Assembly: GCA_026545765.1 (NCBI GenBank)
Contig: CM048840.1
Coordinates: 9,549,265 to 9,613,264 of the forward strand
Reading direction: 5' to 3'
Length of the DNA stretch: 64,000 bases
From: Plantago major
Taxonomy: Eukaryota > Streptophyta > Magnoliopsida > Lamiales > Plantaginaceae
In this document: positions 1 through 10,684 of the stretch, one piece after another
How positions within the stretch are numbered: position 1 is the stretch's first letter
Layout: each line of letters starts with the position of its first letter
Translations under genes and position numbers: made by a program
Notes under the pieces: model-generated
What the model was told of the DNA's origin: nothing
The model's database searches: none
What the model saw: the letters and a program-made list of their open reading frames with translations, nothing else

Positions 1-2164
1 AGTTGAGTAGGAAGAAATTATTCTTTCACCTTTTTTTAATTCGATTAACACTCCAAATTGATACGAGAGAGTCACCTCCAATAATTAAATGATTGTTTGT
101 CGTGCTTCTCTTCCGTGTGGAGGCCGATTAACTAGTTCGGAGGGTCGTTTCACCATTCATTGATTCATTCACCGACTATTTCCAATGATGAAGGTACTTG
201 GCATGGTTGAAGAATTTTTCCTGTTTGATTTTCTTGCAAATTTGGTGAGAAAGAGGAAAAGTAATTTTTGGTAGTTAAGATATTTGAGAGATCTCGTTAA
301 AGAAGATATATTTGGGGAGGATGTGTTTGATTCCATTTCTAGTAAAGAAAGAATGGCAGCTTGACAGCTTCCCATTTAACATGAAAGGGCATAACGGGAA
401 ATTCAATAAAATGCTCTGGCATTAGGGATATAGCTCTGGCAATATCAGTACCCATAATATTTTTGTAACTATTCATGCATTGCATCGTTTAAGAGAGTTT
501 CTCTTTTGATGTATGTTGATGTCGATTTAACACAAATACACTATACATCAAACTCATTCTGGAAAAGAAAAGGAAAAAAAGAAACTTGACCAGATTCAGT
601 GCTGAATACACGCTTTCATACCTAATTCCTGCTTTAGTTATACTTACAGGACAGTCCAATTATCAAATTCATTTCACAAGGAAACCATCTTGGTACTGAC
701 AATGCAATAATGCTTGTTGAAAACACATAAGAAAAAGAAAGGCTTTTTTACCCATCTGTACATATTGAGGGGCTTTTTTTCATCTAGCCAAAGCAGATTT
801 GTTGCCTTACCAATTGCCATTTGTTGGGCAAATGGTAGCATACATGTAGCTATCAGTAAGCCAAACATGGGCAGTACCAATTATAATTGTGGACTCACAT
901 GATAGACCCAATATTTACACAAAGTATATTTTCAGTCCCTCACGTGACAAATTTGGGCCAGCTATGCAAATATCAAAAATTGATACTATCACAAAATTGA
1001 AAGAGTAACTCATTCTCAGCATTTTCCTCAAATTAGACAAAACAGAAAGACAAGTTCCACACTGCTCAAACCTTGATCATGAAATGGTTTGTAGGAAATG
1101 CCATGCATTTGGGCTGTAGTTTTCATGATAGCCAGCAAACTAGGTAACTATGTTATACAGTCGAAGGCCGCGAGTTCCCTCCAGCTACTACATCACAGTA
1201 TATTGGGTAAGTTTTCCGAATTCAAACTTGGGAATTTTTCCACCATGTATTCTGTTGGGACATTACATGATTGTTTATTGGATACACAAGATGAATTCGA
1301 AACTATGCTATTGCTTGCTGCCATGTTCACCACCCATTGTTACGATTTCTGTACTTTCAAGTAGCCTAGGTTCGAATTTCCGATCTCGGCCTTTTCAAGC
1401 TTCTAAATGTTAAAAGAATTTCCGTGTCATTTTAGCTGATAATAATTGAAATAAATGCTTTTGGGTCTAATTTTTCCCTTTTTCTTCCTTTCAGTTTTTC
1501 ATGTGCTGATTTAAATGGAAACAAATTGACCGAGAAGAGAGTTTTGTCTTATCGAACAGGTAATTAATAATTACTCATCTTATTTTTGCCCAAATATTAA
1601 TTATGTCTTGGTTTTAAACTTTTAATACTTATGTTGATGAAATTGCGATCCTTTGGAAAAGGTTCATTTTGGGAGGTCTAATAGCTTTGATGGCCTTGAC
1701 ACTAGAATTAACCAGATGAGAGTCGAGTACATTATCGGAGGTTTCCGCTATGTTATCCGAATTGCAGTGTAATGTGGTTGAAGCTAAAGTATGGACTCAC
1801 AATGGTCGGATCGCCTTCTTGATTTACCTCAAGTAATTTAGGGGATGGTGAGAAATGTTCTTAAAGGGGATTTTAATCCATGGTTAGGATTTGATCTTGA
1901 AAGGGCTTCCTAATTTTTATACCAATTTATTGTTGTCGGGCATTAATACTTAGATATATGTTTAATCGCTAACAGAGCTAATACTACATTTAAAAGGGTG
2001 TTCGACTTGGAGAAATTATTGAGGGTAGTAAAACCTGATAAGGTTCTTATGATTTAATTTTAGATGAGCTTCCATTAATTTTCATCGAGTGCTATTCGGT
2101 TTTTAGTTATCAATAATATTACATTTTTCTTATAAAAGCCCTTGTCAAATAATCTAGTAAATAA
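1..2164. other. Intergenic, no gene recognised
   Basis: AT-rich sequence with only short chance reading frames. I see no splice-linked coding pattern, no transposon termini and no RNA gene in this stretch. Confidence 0.5.
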
Positions 2165-3165
2165 ATGAATGTAGTACACGTACCCAACGCTAATGTCCTA
2201 CTGTTAGAATTCGAGCATGGGCACGGACATTGTTGTTGGGCATTTTTTTTCCAAGTGTCAGACATGAGCTTTTATTTTCGTCAAGTGTTAGGCATCGTTG
2301 TTGGGCATTATATGTCATGGGCACTACTAACCGACATGGGCACGGGCATTGTTGTTGAGCTTTATTTTTCATCAAGTGTCGGGTATGGCGCATGAGTATT
2401 GTTGTTGAGCTTTATTAAAAATGAGACATGGGCACAAACATTGTTGTTGGGCATTATTTTTTTCCAAGTGTCGGGCATGAGCTTTATTGCTTTATAGTTT
2501 GGCTACATTGCTTTAGTTATGTTTCTGGCACGGGCCATGGACATTGTTGTTCGGCACGGGTACTACTATTAGAATTCGGGCACGGGCCACATACATTATA
2601 GTTGGCATTTCTTTTAAAATATCGGACATTGTTTATTAAGATGCGACACGAGCATTGTTTTAATCAAGTGTCGAGCATGGGCATTGTTTTTCTTCAAGTA
2701 CTAGCATTATAGTTTTTCGGGCACGGGCCATAGGCATTAGTGTCTGGCATGGGTACTAGTGTGTTTCGGGCATGGGCCATAGGCATTAGTGTCGGGCACG
2801 GGTACTACTTTGTGTTTCGGGCACGAGCATCATTCTTTGGTAGTGTCGGGCTCGGACATTGTTTTATGTTACGTGTGGGGATCCGTTTTAATTAAGTGTC
2901 GAGGCGGTGTGTATGCCACAGGCCTTATTGTGAACAATATTTTCATGTACTAATTTCTTTAAAAGTGTCACCAAAAGATTGAAATTATGTCCAACTTGGC
3001 CGAACATAGTGACACAAATTGACCCATTTCTTTAATGATGGACCATATCTAAAAACTGACTTAAATGTCGGGCATTGTTCCACTTACTTATTGGGCACGG
3101 TCATTGTTTGTCGGACATTGTTTCACCTAAGTACCGGGCACGGGCATTGTTTGTCGGGCACGGTA
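2165..3165. repeat. Degenerate GGGCACGGGCAT minisatellite
   Basis: About 1 kb is built from irregular copies of words such as GGGCACGGGCATTGTTGTTG and TTCGGGCACGGGCCATAGGC, interspersed with AT-rich spacers. Copies vary in length and order, so this is a decayed higher-order array rather than a clean satellite. GGGCA words occur on the same strand throughout. Short open frames here are by-products of the repeat. Confidence 0.7.
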
Positions 3166-3998
3166 TATCCCAAAGTTATCCTTCTTTCTATCTTTAAAAT
3201 TAAAACTCATGTAATCACCACAATTGCTATGCAACAAACTCATTCAAAATTAGCATAATCATTTAATGCGATTTTTCATCACTGAAGTTGATTGAATCAT
3301 CTATCAGAAACACACAAAAAAAAAAAAGAACTAATGGGAGAAGAAGCAGCAGGCAAAGGACATAGATATGAACTGTAATTCAAAAATGTAATTAGCAATT
3401 AAGTCCAAAATTAAAACAAAATTGTGAGTTTGTTATTTGGATATGAGGATATGATAATCTCACCTAAATAAACACTAGTATCTATCTAATTAAGCCTAAA
3501 AAAAAGGAAAACAAAATACAAACCTTGGCTTCACATAGCTTGGAGAAATAAGAAAATTAAAATCATAACATTCTCCCCAATTCTAGTAAACCGCAAACCC
3601 AAATACTACCATTTTCTTCTCCAAGCCGCACACATCTTCCTTCCTGACACAGTCGCAGTCTTCATGTTTAGCACCGACCTGGGAAACCCATTTCTTCTCA
3701 ATCGATTTGGGGGGAAAATTAGAGGGGAAAGAATTCCTTTGGTGGTAAATTGCATTCAGTGTAGCTTGTCCAGTACTTTGTCCACTACTTAGATGTCACG
3801 TGAGCTAGATTTAGGGTGTAGTTGTAGCCTGTCCGGGAGGTATTTTAGACCGTTAACTGAAAACTGTAGTCATTGTAATCGCCAAAATCAATGTTTGGCT
3901 AACTGCAAAAATAGGGGCCCAATGTGTACCCATTGGAAGCTCCCCCGAAAAAGAAAGAAAAGGCAAATGACAATTTACACAATAAGCCTCGAGAGACT
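3166..3998. other. Intergenic, downstream of the EBF gene
   Basis: AT-rich with poly-A runs. It probably includes the transcription end of the neighbouring minus-strand gene. No separate gene or mobile element is recognisable. Confidence 0.4.
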
Positions 3999-4004
3999 TT
4001 TATT
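3999..4004 (-). promoter_or_regulatory. Candidate polyadenylation signal of EBF gene
   Basis: TTTATT on the plus strand reads AATAAA on the minus strand, about 595 bases after the EBF stop codon. That distance fits a long EBF-type 3' UTR. It is inferred from position and motif only. Confidence 0.4.
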
Positions 4005-4597
4005 CATAAACATTGGAACATGATGAAAGTACATGGAAACCACCATTACAGATAACAAGTGGAATTAGTAGTTGCACTAGGACAGTTCACAACAAAGGTA
4101 TGATCCTCGTAAAACTAGGGCTTGGAAAAACAAAAAACAACCTTCTTCATTAAAGGTTGTCATGGCAGAATAAAACCTGCCACGGCCAAAGCCCACGATA
4201 ACGCAAGGCAAACAAACGTGAAACTGCCAAAAGCAACCACCGTGACACAAAGAAATGACATTCAAACGACTGACAGACAACCACTCGAAAGACCTTAAAG
4301 AAAATGACCAAGCTTCGAAGAAGCTAAAAACATTAGGGTTAGGACCACTTGAAGCAAGTCGATACATAGACACAGCCCCTACCGTCAAAAGAGTTCTCAG
4401 CTTAACAATGACCGTGGAACAGCTTCCTGGTTGAGGAAGCTGCAAAAAAGGGGATTCACGGACACGTTTTGCTGGAAAAAAAAGGTAGACCTCGGGGCTG
4501 AGCTAGTGACGACCTACGCCAATGGACCCAAAAAGAAAACTATCTGCTACGTACAAGAGCTTTACTGAAGAGTCGGACGGAGGCATTCTTCAACTGA
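4005..4597 (-). promoter_or_regulatory. Probable long 3' UTR of EBF gene, U-rich, with hairpin
   Basis: The stretch after the EBF stop contains several minus-strand U runs (for example 4476-4483, 4444-4449, 4126-4137) and a perfect stem-loop at 4420-4442 (arms CAGCTTCCT and AGGAAGCTG, 5-base loop). In Arabidopsis the EBF1 and EBF2 3' UTRs are long and carry poly-U elements through which EIN2 represses their translation in ethylene. Whether these runs work the same way here is inference. A 122-codon open frame inside it (4077-4445) has no recognisable domain. Confidence 0.5.
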
Positions 4598-7156
4598 TTA
4601 ACAAAGTATGTCGCACCTCCAGAGTTTCTGGATAAGTAGGTCGATGATGTTGCTCCTCATGCCGCTGCAATTCTGAATGTTTAAACCGACCAAAGTCCTT
4701 CCGAGCATGTTCAGAAATGGGAAGCATTTATCGGACACAAAAGAGCAACCGGAAAGAGAGAGTATCTGCATGTTGAGTTGTGAGGCATTGGCCAAGACTG
4801 AAATTCCAGCATCGGTTATTGCGCTCTGAGAAAGGTCCAATTCACTAAGAACTGAACAGCTTTTAGCAATTGCCATCAAGCTCGTGTCAGTTATGTTTCT
4901 GCAGCCATCAAGGTTCAAAAGCTCAAGGGTTTCACCGTGAATAGTGGCAATGGCATTAACCACATTGTTGGTCAGGTTCACGCATCCAGTCAAATTCACC
5001 TTCTCCAAACTGGCAACTGACCTCTGAACTAGAGGTACCAAACCAGAATCGGTAATTCCCTGCAGACCAGTAAGATCGACATGAGTCACTTTTGGGCAGA
5101 GTTTCCCGACCATGGCCAAACCAAAATCTCCGAATCCGGGACAATTACGGATGGTCAATGACCGGATGGAGTGGCAGAGCGAAGTCACGGGAAACCCAAC
5201 TCCCAAATCACGGATTCCCAAACAATTTGTTACAGAAAGAGCCTTCAGCTTCTCGCCAGAGTCCAGAAGAATGCCAAAGACCCCATATTGTGTAATCCTG
5301 TGGCACTCTTCCAACTGGAGACTTTCAAGAGAGATTGCTGCTTTGGAGAAAGTAGAGACTCCGTTATCGGACACAAATGGACATTTTTTAAGAACGAACA
5401 TCTTCAGAGCTGGGCAACCTTTACCGAGAGCTTCGAGCCCAAGATCAGAAACACCTCCACAAGCAATCACGGACAAAGATTTCAGGTTCTGTAGCCCTTG
5501 GCCTTTGCCCATGACCCAGAAGCCCCTCTCGTTCACATTTTGAAGGCCAATAAGTGTAAGATCGGTCATTGCTTTACCATAGTGTCCAATTACAGCAAGG
5601 GCCACATCACTTATATTGAGACCCTGAAACTTGGCCTTGGTCAGGACATGACCAGCTGACGAAAACAGACTTGCAACTCCCTGGTAAAGCCCACAAGGAG
5701 GCAGTTCTTGACGGAAACATATTTCAGGTTCGGACAGTAGCGGCCCAGAGCTTGTAAGCTATCGTTACCGACTTTCGAGCAAGACTCCAATGCAACAGAC
5801 ATAAGATTCGGAGAGTTCATTGCAATTGCGATCAAACCTTTATCAGTGATAGATGAACAGTGGGAGAGGTCGAGCTTCTCAAGAGAATGGACCCCATTAG
5901 CGATTTCACACAACCCTTCATCGCCAATTGATGAGAGGTTCCAGAGAGAAAGGGCTCTCAAAGATGGGCAACCGTTAGATATAGCCTTTAGACCCGAGTT
6001 TGTCAATCCACGAGTTGACGAGCTCCCTTTAATGGAAAGTTTGCCTAAACCACCACGGCCTGCGGTTCCAACAGCAATGGCAGCCAGTCGGAGATCTGTG
6101 GCATGTTTCCCTTCCAAGCTTCTAGAAAGACAACCATCAGAGTCGGTCTCCTCATCTTCCTTTTGAGCACTAGTTTCAAGGGCACAGATTTCCTCCTTTC
6201 GGATGGTACTCAAAAGCATGAGCCAGCGCTTGGATACACCAGCACAAGAGGTCCTCTCTTGGCCACCGGGAAGACGTCTGAAAATCTCGAAAAGGCACTC
6301 GTCAGGGAGAACTTCAATGGATGGTTGCTTCTTGGTCTCTCCACTGACAATAAACGGTGCATAGACGCGAGATCTCTTGCGGGGAGCAAGATACACATCG
6401 ACATGGCTGTTGCGTGATGGAAACAGGCTCTGTTGCTTGGGATTTGGGTAAAGAAGCCCCCCAGAACAGAAATCACCAACACCTGAACAAAGATGTAAAA
6501 GGATACATCAGATAGTGTTGATAAAAGGGACCATATCAACAAACTCTTATCAAGATCCATCAAATCAAAACCTATTACCAGATCCTCACATCATAGAAAT
6601 GCATCACATAACAAGACAGTAGAAAAGTAGAAAGTCCAACTTAACAACATAACTAGGTTTACAGCTTAATTAGGTAGCAAGTACTTTAATCAGTTCTAAG
6701 CAACATAACTCAAAATAGGATTCATGCTTTAGATACCATAACAATTCAACAATTCACATGCATGTTTGACACAAGCATATCCTCACTAGAACTATAAATT
6801 AGCATCTCCAAATTTCATATTCAAGAGAGAAAATAGTCCTGAAATCTGCCTGAATAATCACCTTACAAGAATCTCACAGGTTTGTTAAATAGACGCATCA
6901 CAAGTAACACCAAGGCATCAAAATGAACCAAAAATACAAAAGAATCAATTTTAACTATATGAAATGATCTACCATAACAAACAATAGCCAATAAACTCAT
7001 AAAAATACAAACTTTACCCCCAAAATCACAGACTATTCCACTTTAATAGCAAAGTCAAAGCATGCAGATACAGAAAAAAATTACAAAACTAAAACTTCTA
7101 AGCAAAACCCAGAAAAGATCAGGGCCCTTACCACTGAAATCGAAGACTTGAGACAT
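4598..7156 (-). CDS. EBF1: EIN3-binding F-box protein (EBF1/EBF2-like), frameshifted
   Basis: Substrate receptor of an SCF ubiquitin ligase that in known plants targets EIN3/EIL transcription factors for degradation in the nucleus, damping ethylene signalling. Coding parts are 7132-7156 (MSQVFDFSG, GT donor at 7131) and 4598-6482 (CAG acceptor at 6483). The protein has a basic KRSR patch near residue 45, an F-box at about 63-105 (LPDECLFEIFRRLPGGQE) and then leucine-rich repeats to the C-terminus, ending LWRCDILC, the usual EBF ending. Total is about 635 residues, close to the known 623-628. The reading frame breaks once: after LVG (codon 5691-5689) the family sequence resumes two bases later with YQGVASLF. 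This means a net +2 (or -1) indel at 5685-5690. Everything else is open, so this is either a recent null allele or an assembly error. I cannot tell EBF1 from EBF2. Confidence 0.9.
6483..7131 (-). other. EBF gene intron
   Basis: A 649-base AT-rich intron sits between the 25-base first coding exon and the single large second coding exon. Donor GTAAGG and acceptor TTGTTCAG are canonical. A short first coding exon followed by one large exon is typical of plant EBF genes. Confidence 0.85.
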
Positions 7157-7207
7157 GGTGGCAGCTCGGAATCCCCAATTTGGAAGCGGTGAAATCCAAG
7201 AAACCCT

Positions 7208-7293
7208 CTTGAGAGAGCAAAAAGTGACAGATCAAGCAAGAACAGGGCTAATAGTATTATAATCAACAAGGCTTGAGAAAGAATTCTATGCAT
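7208..7293 (-). promoter_or_regulatory. Start of overlapping upstream ORF 2 of EBF gene
   Basis: A second upstream ATG (7293-7291) lies in a different frame from the EBF start and stays open past it. After splicing at 7132/6482 it would continue to a stop near 6210, overlapping the F-box coding region by over 250 bases. Its -3 base is C, while the EBF start has the strong context GCCACCATG, so scanning past it is plausible. Its relevance depends on the true transcription start. Confidence 0.3.
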
Positions 7294-7309
7294 GAGCAGA
7301 CAGAGTCAT
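7286..7309 (-). promoter_or_regulatory. Upstream ORF 1 of EBF gene (7 codons)
   Basis: ATG at 7309-7307 opens a 7-residue frame (MTLSAHA) ending TAG at 7288-7286, about 130 bases before the EBF start. It counts only if the transcript begins upstream of 7310, which I infer but cannot see. The -3 base is T, so leaky scanning would be expected. Confidence 0.35.
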
Positions 7310-7609
7310 TAAAGGGGCAATAGATTGATTGAAGGAGCAATTGAAAACCCTAATGAATAGGGCAAAAAGAAGAGGAGCAGGTTACAAAAAGAAAATGTAT
7401 GAAACGAGGAATTCACACAGATGGAGAAGAAAAAGTGTGTGGGTGTGGTGGTTATATCTTATGCATATCTTTTGTTGTCAAGAAGTGGGCCTACCTGTAT
7501 TTCTTTATTGAGCAATTTGTTAGAGAGAAAATGGTTACATGCAATGAACCAAATATTTCTCCAATGTTCAATGTTTCTTCACCTTTCAAGATACTAAATC
7601 CAACTAATA

Positions 7610-7851
7610 CTCCCTCCGTCCCGGGTTGATCTTCCCATGGCACTGGGCACGGGTTTTAAGATAAAAGTGAATAAAGTAGGAGTAATATTGATAAAGTATA
7701 AAAGATAGTGTATAAAGTAGGGAGTAATAGTGAATAAAGTAGGAGAAATAGTGTATAAAGTAGGAGAGAGATTTTCCATTTAAGGGATGAGAAGATGAAG
7801 TTGGGACGGACCAAAATGGAATGCGGGAAGATGAAGCTGGGACGGATGTAG
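7610..7851. mobile_element. Stowaway-type (Tc1/mariner) MITE
   Basis: 242 bp bounded by TA at 7608-7609 and 7852-7853. The left end CTCCCTCCGTCCCGGGTTGA and the right end (inverted CTACATCCGTCCCAGCTTCA) form imperfect terminal inverted repeats of about 28 bp. CTCCCTCCGTCC is the classic plant Stowaway terminus. The interior is AT-rich with TGAATAAAGTAGGAG-type repeats and no coding capacity. Confidence 0.88.
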
Positions 7852-7929
7852 TATTAATTTACATTATTTTACTCTATTATATAGGCTGTTGTTTCTTTAA
7901 TTTTTAGCAATATGATTATTAGGGTGCCT

Positions 7930-8300
7930 ACAAAATGAAATTTAGTTACCTTAGATAAAAACAATACCTAAAACGATTTTGACGTGAGCAGGTATATTTA
8001 TCGCATGTAGCTAGGTGGCGATTAAGAAAATAATTTACTGCAGGTAAAAATAATGCCTAAAAGGGGTGAAAGTATGTTTAAATCGTATATGGTAGATTGC
8101 ATTAAAAATAAATAAATATAAAGTAAGTCGGTTCAGTCAATATAGTACTTGAACAGTTATGATGTTACTATAGATAAAAATAATGCCTAAAACGGTTATG
8201 ATGAAAGTGTGTACGGATCGCATAGAAAGTAAGTCGGTCCAGTCAAGATAATACTTAAAACGGTTATGATCTTAATATGTTTTTGTCGTATGCGGCCTAT
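7930..8300. repeat. Diverged repeats around TAATGCCTAAAACGGTTATG
   Basis: Five or so related copies of a word like AATAATGCCTAAAACGGTTA occur at about 7966, 8049, 8138, 8181 and 8248, each followed by a similar downstream segment containing GTATNNNTCGCATG. Related copies recur at 9785-9900, beyond the solo LTR. The family is not recognised. Confidence 0.55.
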
Positions 8301-8636
8301 AACGGTTTGAAAACTTTTAAAGAAGAGTAGTAACATTAACTGTTTACTTTTAGCTACCATATGTAATTGTAAGTCCATCTAAATGATTCTGTTCTACTGC
8401 CCATTATCTCTGTCGCGTCGACATTACTCGCTTCTATTCACTTTGTAACTCTTACAATTATCTCTCCAATTGAATAAAAATCTATTTTATTTTAACATTT
8501 CTTTCAAACTTAATTATTCTTTTCATTTTCTTTTCTCATTTCCTTTTAAACTTTATTCTTGAATTTTCTTTTCTACAAATGTAATTTTAAATTCAAATAA
8601 TATGTCTTTTAAATTTTAGAAGTAATGTATAATTAC

Positions 8637-9515
8637 TGTTGAGGGGTTTAACCTCGAACACTAACTAACTAAACTATTACAAGCAACTGATCTAAGACCC
8701 TCTACTTGAAGTCAAGGCACTGTCCGAGCTAGAGTACAGAAAGAAGTAGCCGGAGGAGGGATTTAGAAAGGGTTATCCGGATTGCGTATGTGAATCCGGT
8801 AAGAGACTTTACTCAAGAGAGAGTTGGAAACTCTCAATGTAATAGTTATGAGGAAGGCTATGACTTGTGACTTAGGAATTATGTCTTACCTTAAGGTCTT
8901 GGACCTTGTGCTATATTTATAGAGACCATATCTTATGAAGTGACTCATAAGATGGTGCAGTGTATCTTGATTTGGACAATGCTTTACATTTGGCCACAAC
9001 CCGATAGTGAACAATAATCAATCTTGATTAATGGGCACGAGAGGGTAGTTTGGACCTTTCCCTCTGAAATCTTATTCATACGTTTGGTCCGTGTCAGTCC
9101 CTCGGACAGATCTGTCTGTTTGGTTGATCTGCCCTTAGGTAACTCCGGGTGTCCGAACCAGATGTTTCACGGAAGTATCTTAGTGGTTCTGTTATATATA
9201 TACGTTTGGTCTTAATGCGATGGTGGCGTCCGAGATTTTCTCGTCCGGTCCATTTAGCATCCTAGGACTGACAGTTTGTGGTACTTGGAAGGACCATGTG
9301 ACCATTTGTCAGGTTCGGAAGTCCTACACCTAGCTTGGTCGGATCCAGCTGAGAAGGTGTGTTGACTTGTAAATACTAGTTGACCTGGAATGGTTTCTTT
9401 TAGGTCGGACCATTTGGAGGTCGGACTAGTACTGAATTGGCTATTCTAGCCTTGATACGCTTTAGGACACGCTCTGTGGCGCCCTTAACGGATTGGACAC
9501 ATGTCCGTATCAACA
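8637..9515. mobile_element. Solo LTR of a retrotransposon, TSD ATTAC
   Basis: 879 bp beginning TGTTGAGGGG and ending TATCAACA, so the ends are TGTTG/CAACA inverted repeats. It is flanked by the perfect 5-bp duplication ATTAC (8632-8636 and 9516-9520). It has no internal region, as expected after LTR-LTR recombination. A TATA-like box (TATATTTATAG, 8912-8922) marks the probable LTR promoter on the plus strand. The superfamily cannot be assigned without an internal region. Confidence 0.9.
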
Positions 9516-9520
9516 ATTAC

Positions 9521-10234
9521 ATTTTATATTGCTACGGATATTATTATCATATTTGTAGTAATGAAATAATTAAAAAAAATTAAAAGCAGCAAAGTAAAAA
9601 GAAAAGAAATAACTAAAAGAACAGAAGGAAAACGAGAAACAGAAAGAAGAGAAGAAGTAAATCAGCCAACCTTAATTAAAAGAAAAAGAGAAAAAAAAAA
9701 TAATAAAGAAGGGTTTTTATTTGGGCATTGGCTCGCTTCTCTTGGAATCTGAACGGTAGCTCCACCACTTTACTGCTGGTGGAGACGGCCTAATACCTTA
9801 AATGATTTTGGCGTGAGTATGTATATACCGTATGTAGTTGGGTGACGATTGGAAAAATTGTTGTGGAAATAATACCTAAAACGTTATGATGATAGTATAC
9901 TCGTGCACTTGCAAACGTTATGTTAATAATAATATGTATCTGAGTACATTACAAAAGTTGATCTCCATCAAAAACACTGGGAAGAAAAGAAGGGACAATG
10001 ATATAATATTGCATGATTCATATACTACTAGGTCGAATGAATCTTGGGGATATACTGTATATTGGAAGAAGATAGATAGGATGTCATGTGCAGTTGATGT
10101 AGCTGCTAAAAATAGAATGAAACCAACTCTGATGATTTACTTCGGCGTGTTAAGATCCGGTGGCAATTTTCAAGTCTCGAGTGTTTTTTTTTTTCTCAGG
10201 TGAATGAACCAACTCAATAAGCTTTAAACTACCT
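9521..10234. other. Intergenic; contains one copy of the 7.9-8.3 kb repeat
   Basis: A purine-rich stretch (about 9560-9710) is followed by a diverged copy of the CCTAAAACG repeat at 9785-9900. No gene is recognisable. Confidence 0.4.
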
Positions 10235-10684
10235 GGTGACGGCTCCGTGACGCGTCACCGGTTGGTGACGGGATCCGTGACGAGATTTTGCTGCATTGGT
10301 GACGCGTCATCGTGCCGTCATGAAATTTCAAAATTTTTTATTTTTTTAAATTTTTAAAAAACATATTTAACATATTATAAGAGTGTTTAGAAATTGAAAT
10401 TAATAAAATTGCATTTTTAGAACTCGTTTTATAATTTATTGAGCAAGAATATATTACAACAAACTGCAGAGAATTTAAAAACCAAATGGAAATGTAACAA
10501 ACACACAACACAAAAATGCATTAAACTAACAAATACACACTACACGATTGGGCAAGCTCCACAGTCAACGCATCCTCCAAATATGTTCCATCAAGTCTGC
10601 TTGGAGTTCTTCATGCGTGCACCTACTGTGCATTTGCCGTGAAAATTTCATGTATTCCGGGATATAATTTATTGTAGATTGCGC

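Noticed and set aside
4077..4445. 122-codon minus-strand frame beyond the EBF stop
   Set aside because: It lies in the probable EBF 3' UTR, has no recognisable domain, and its composition fits transcribed non-coding sequence.
5092..5543. Plus-strand frames of 67-143 codons across the EBF exon
   Set aside because: Antisense shadows of the LRR coding exon; no independent domain or start context.
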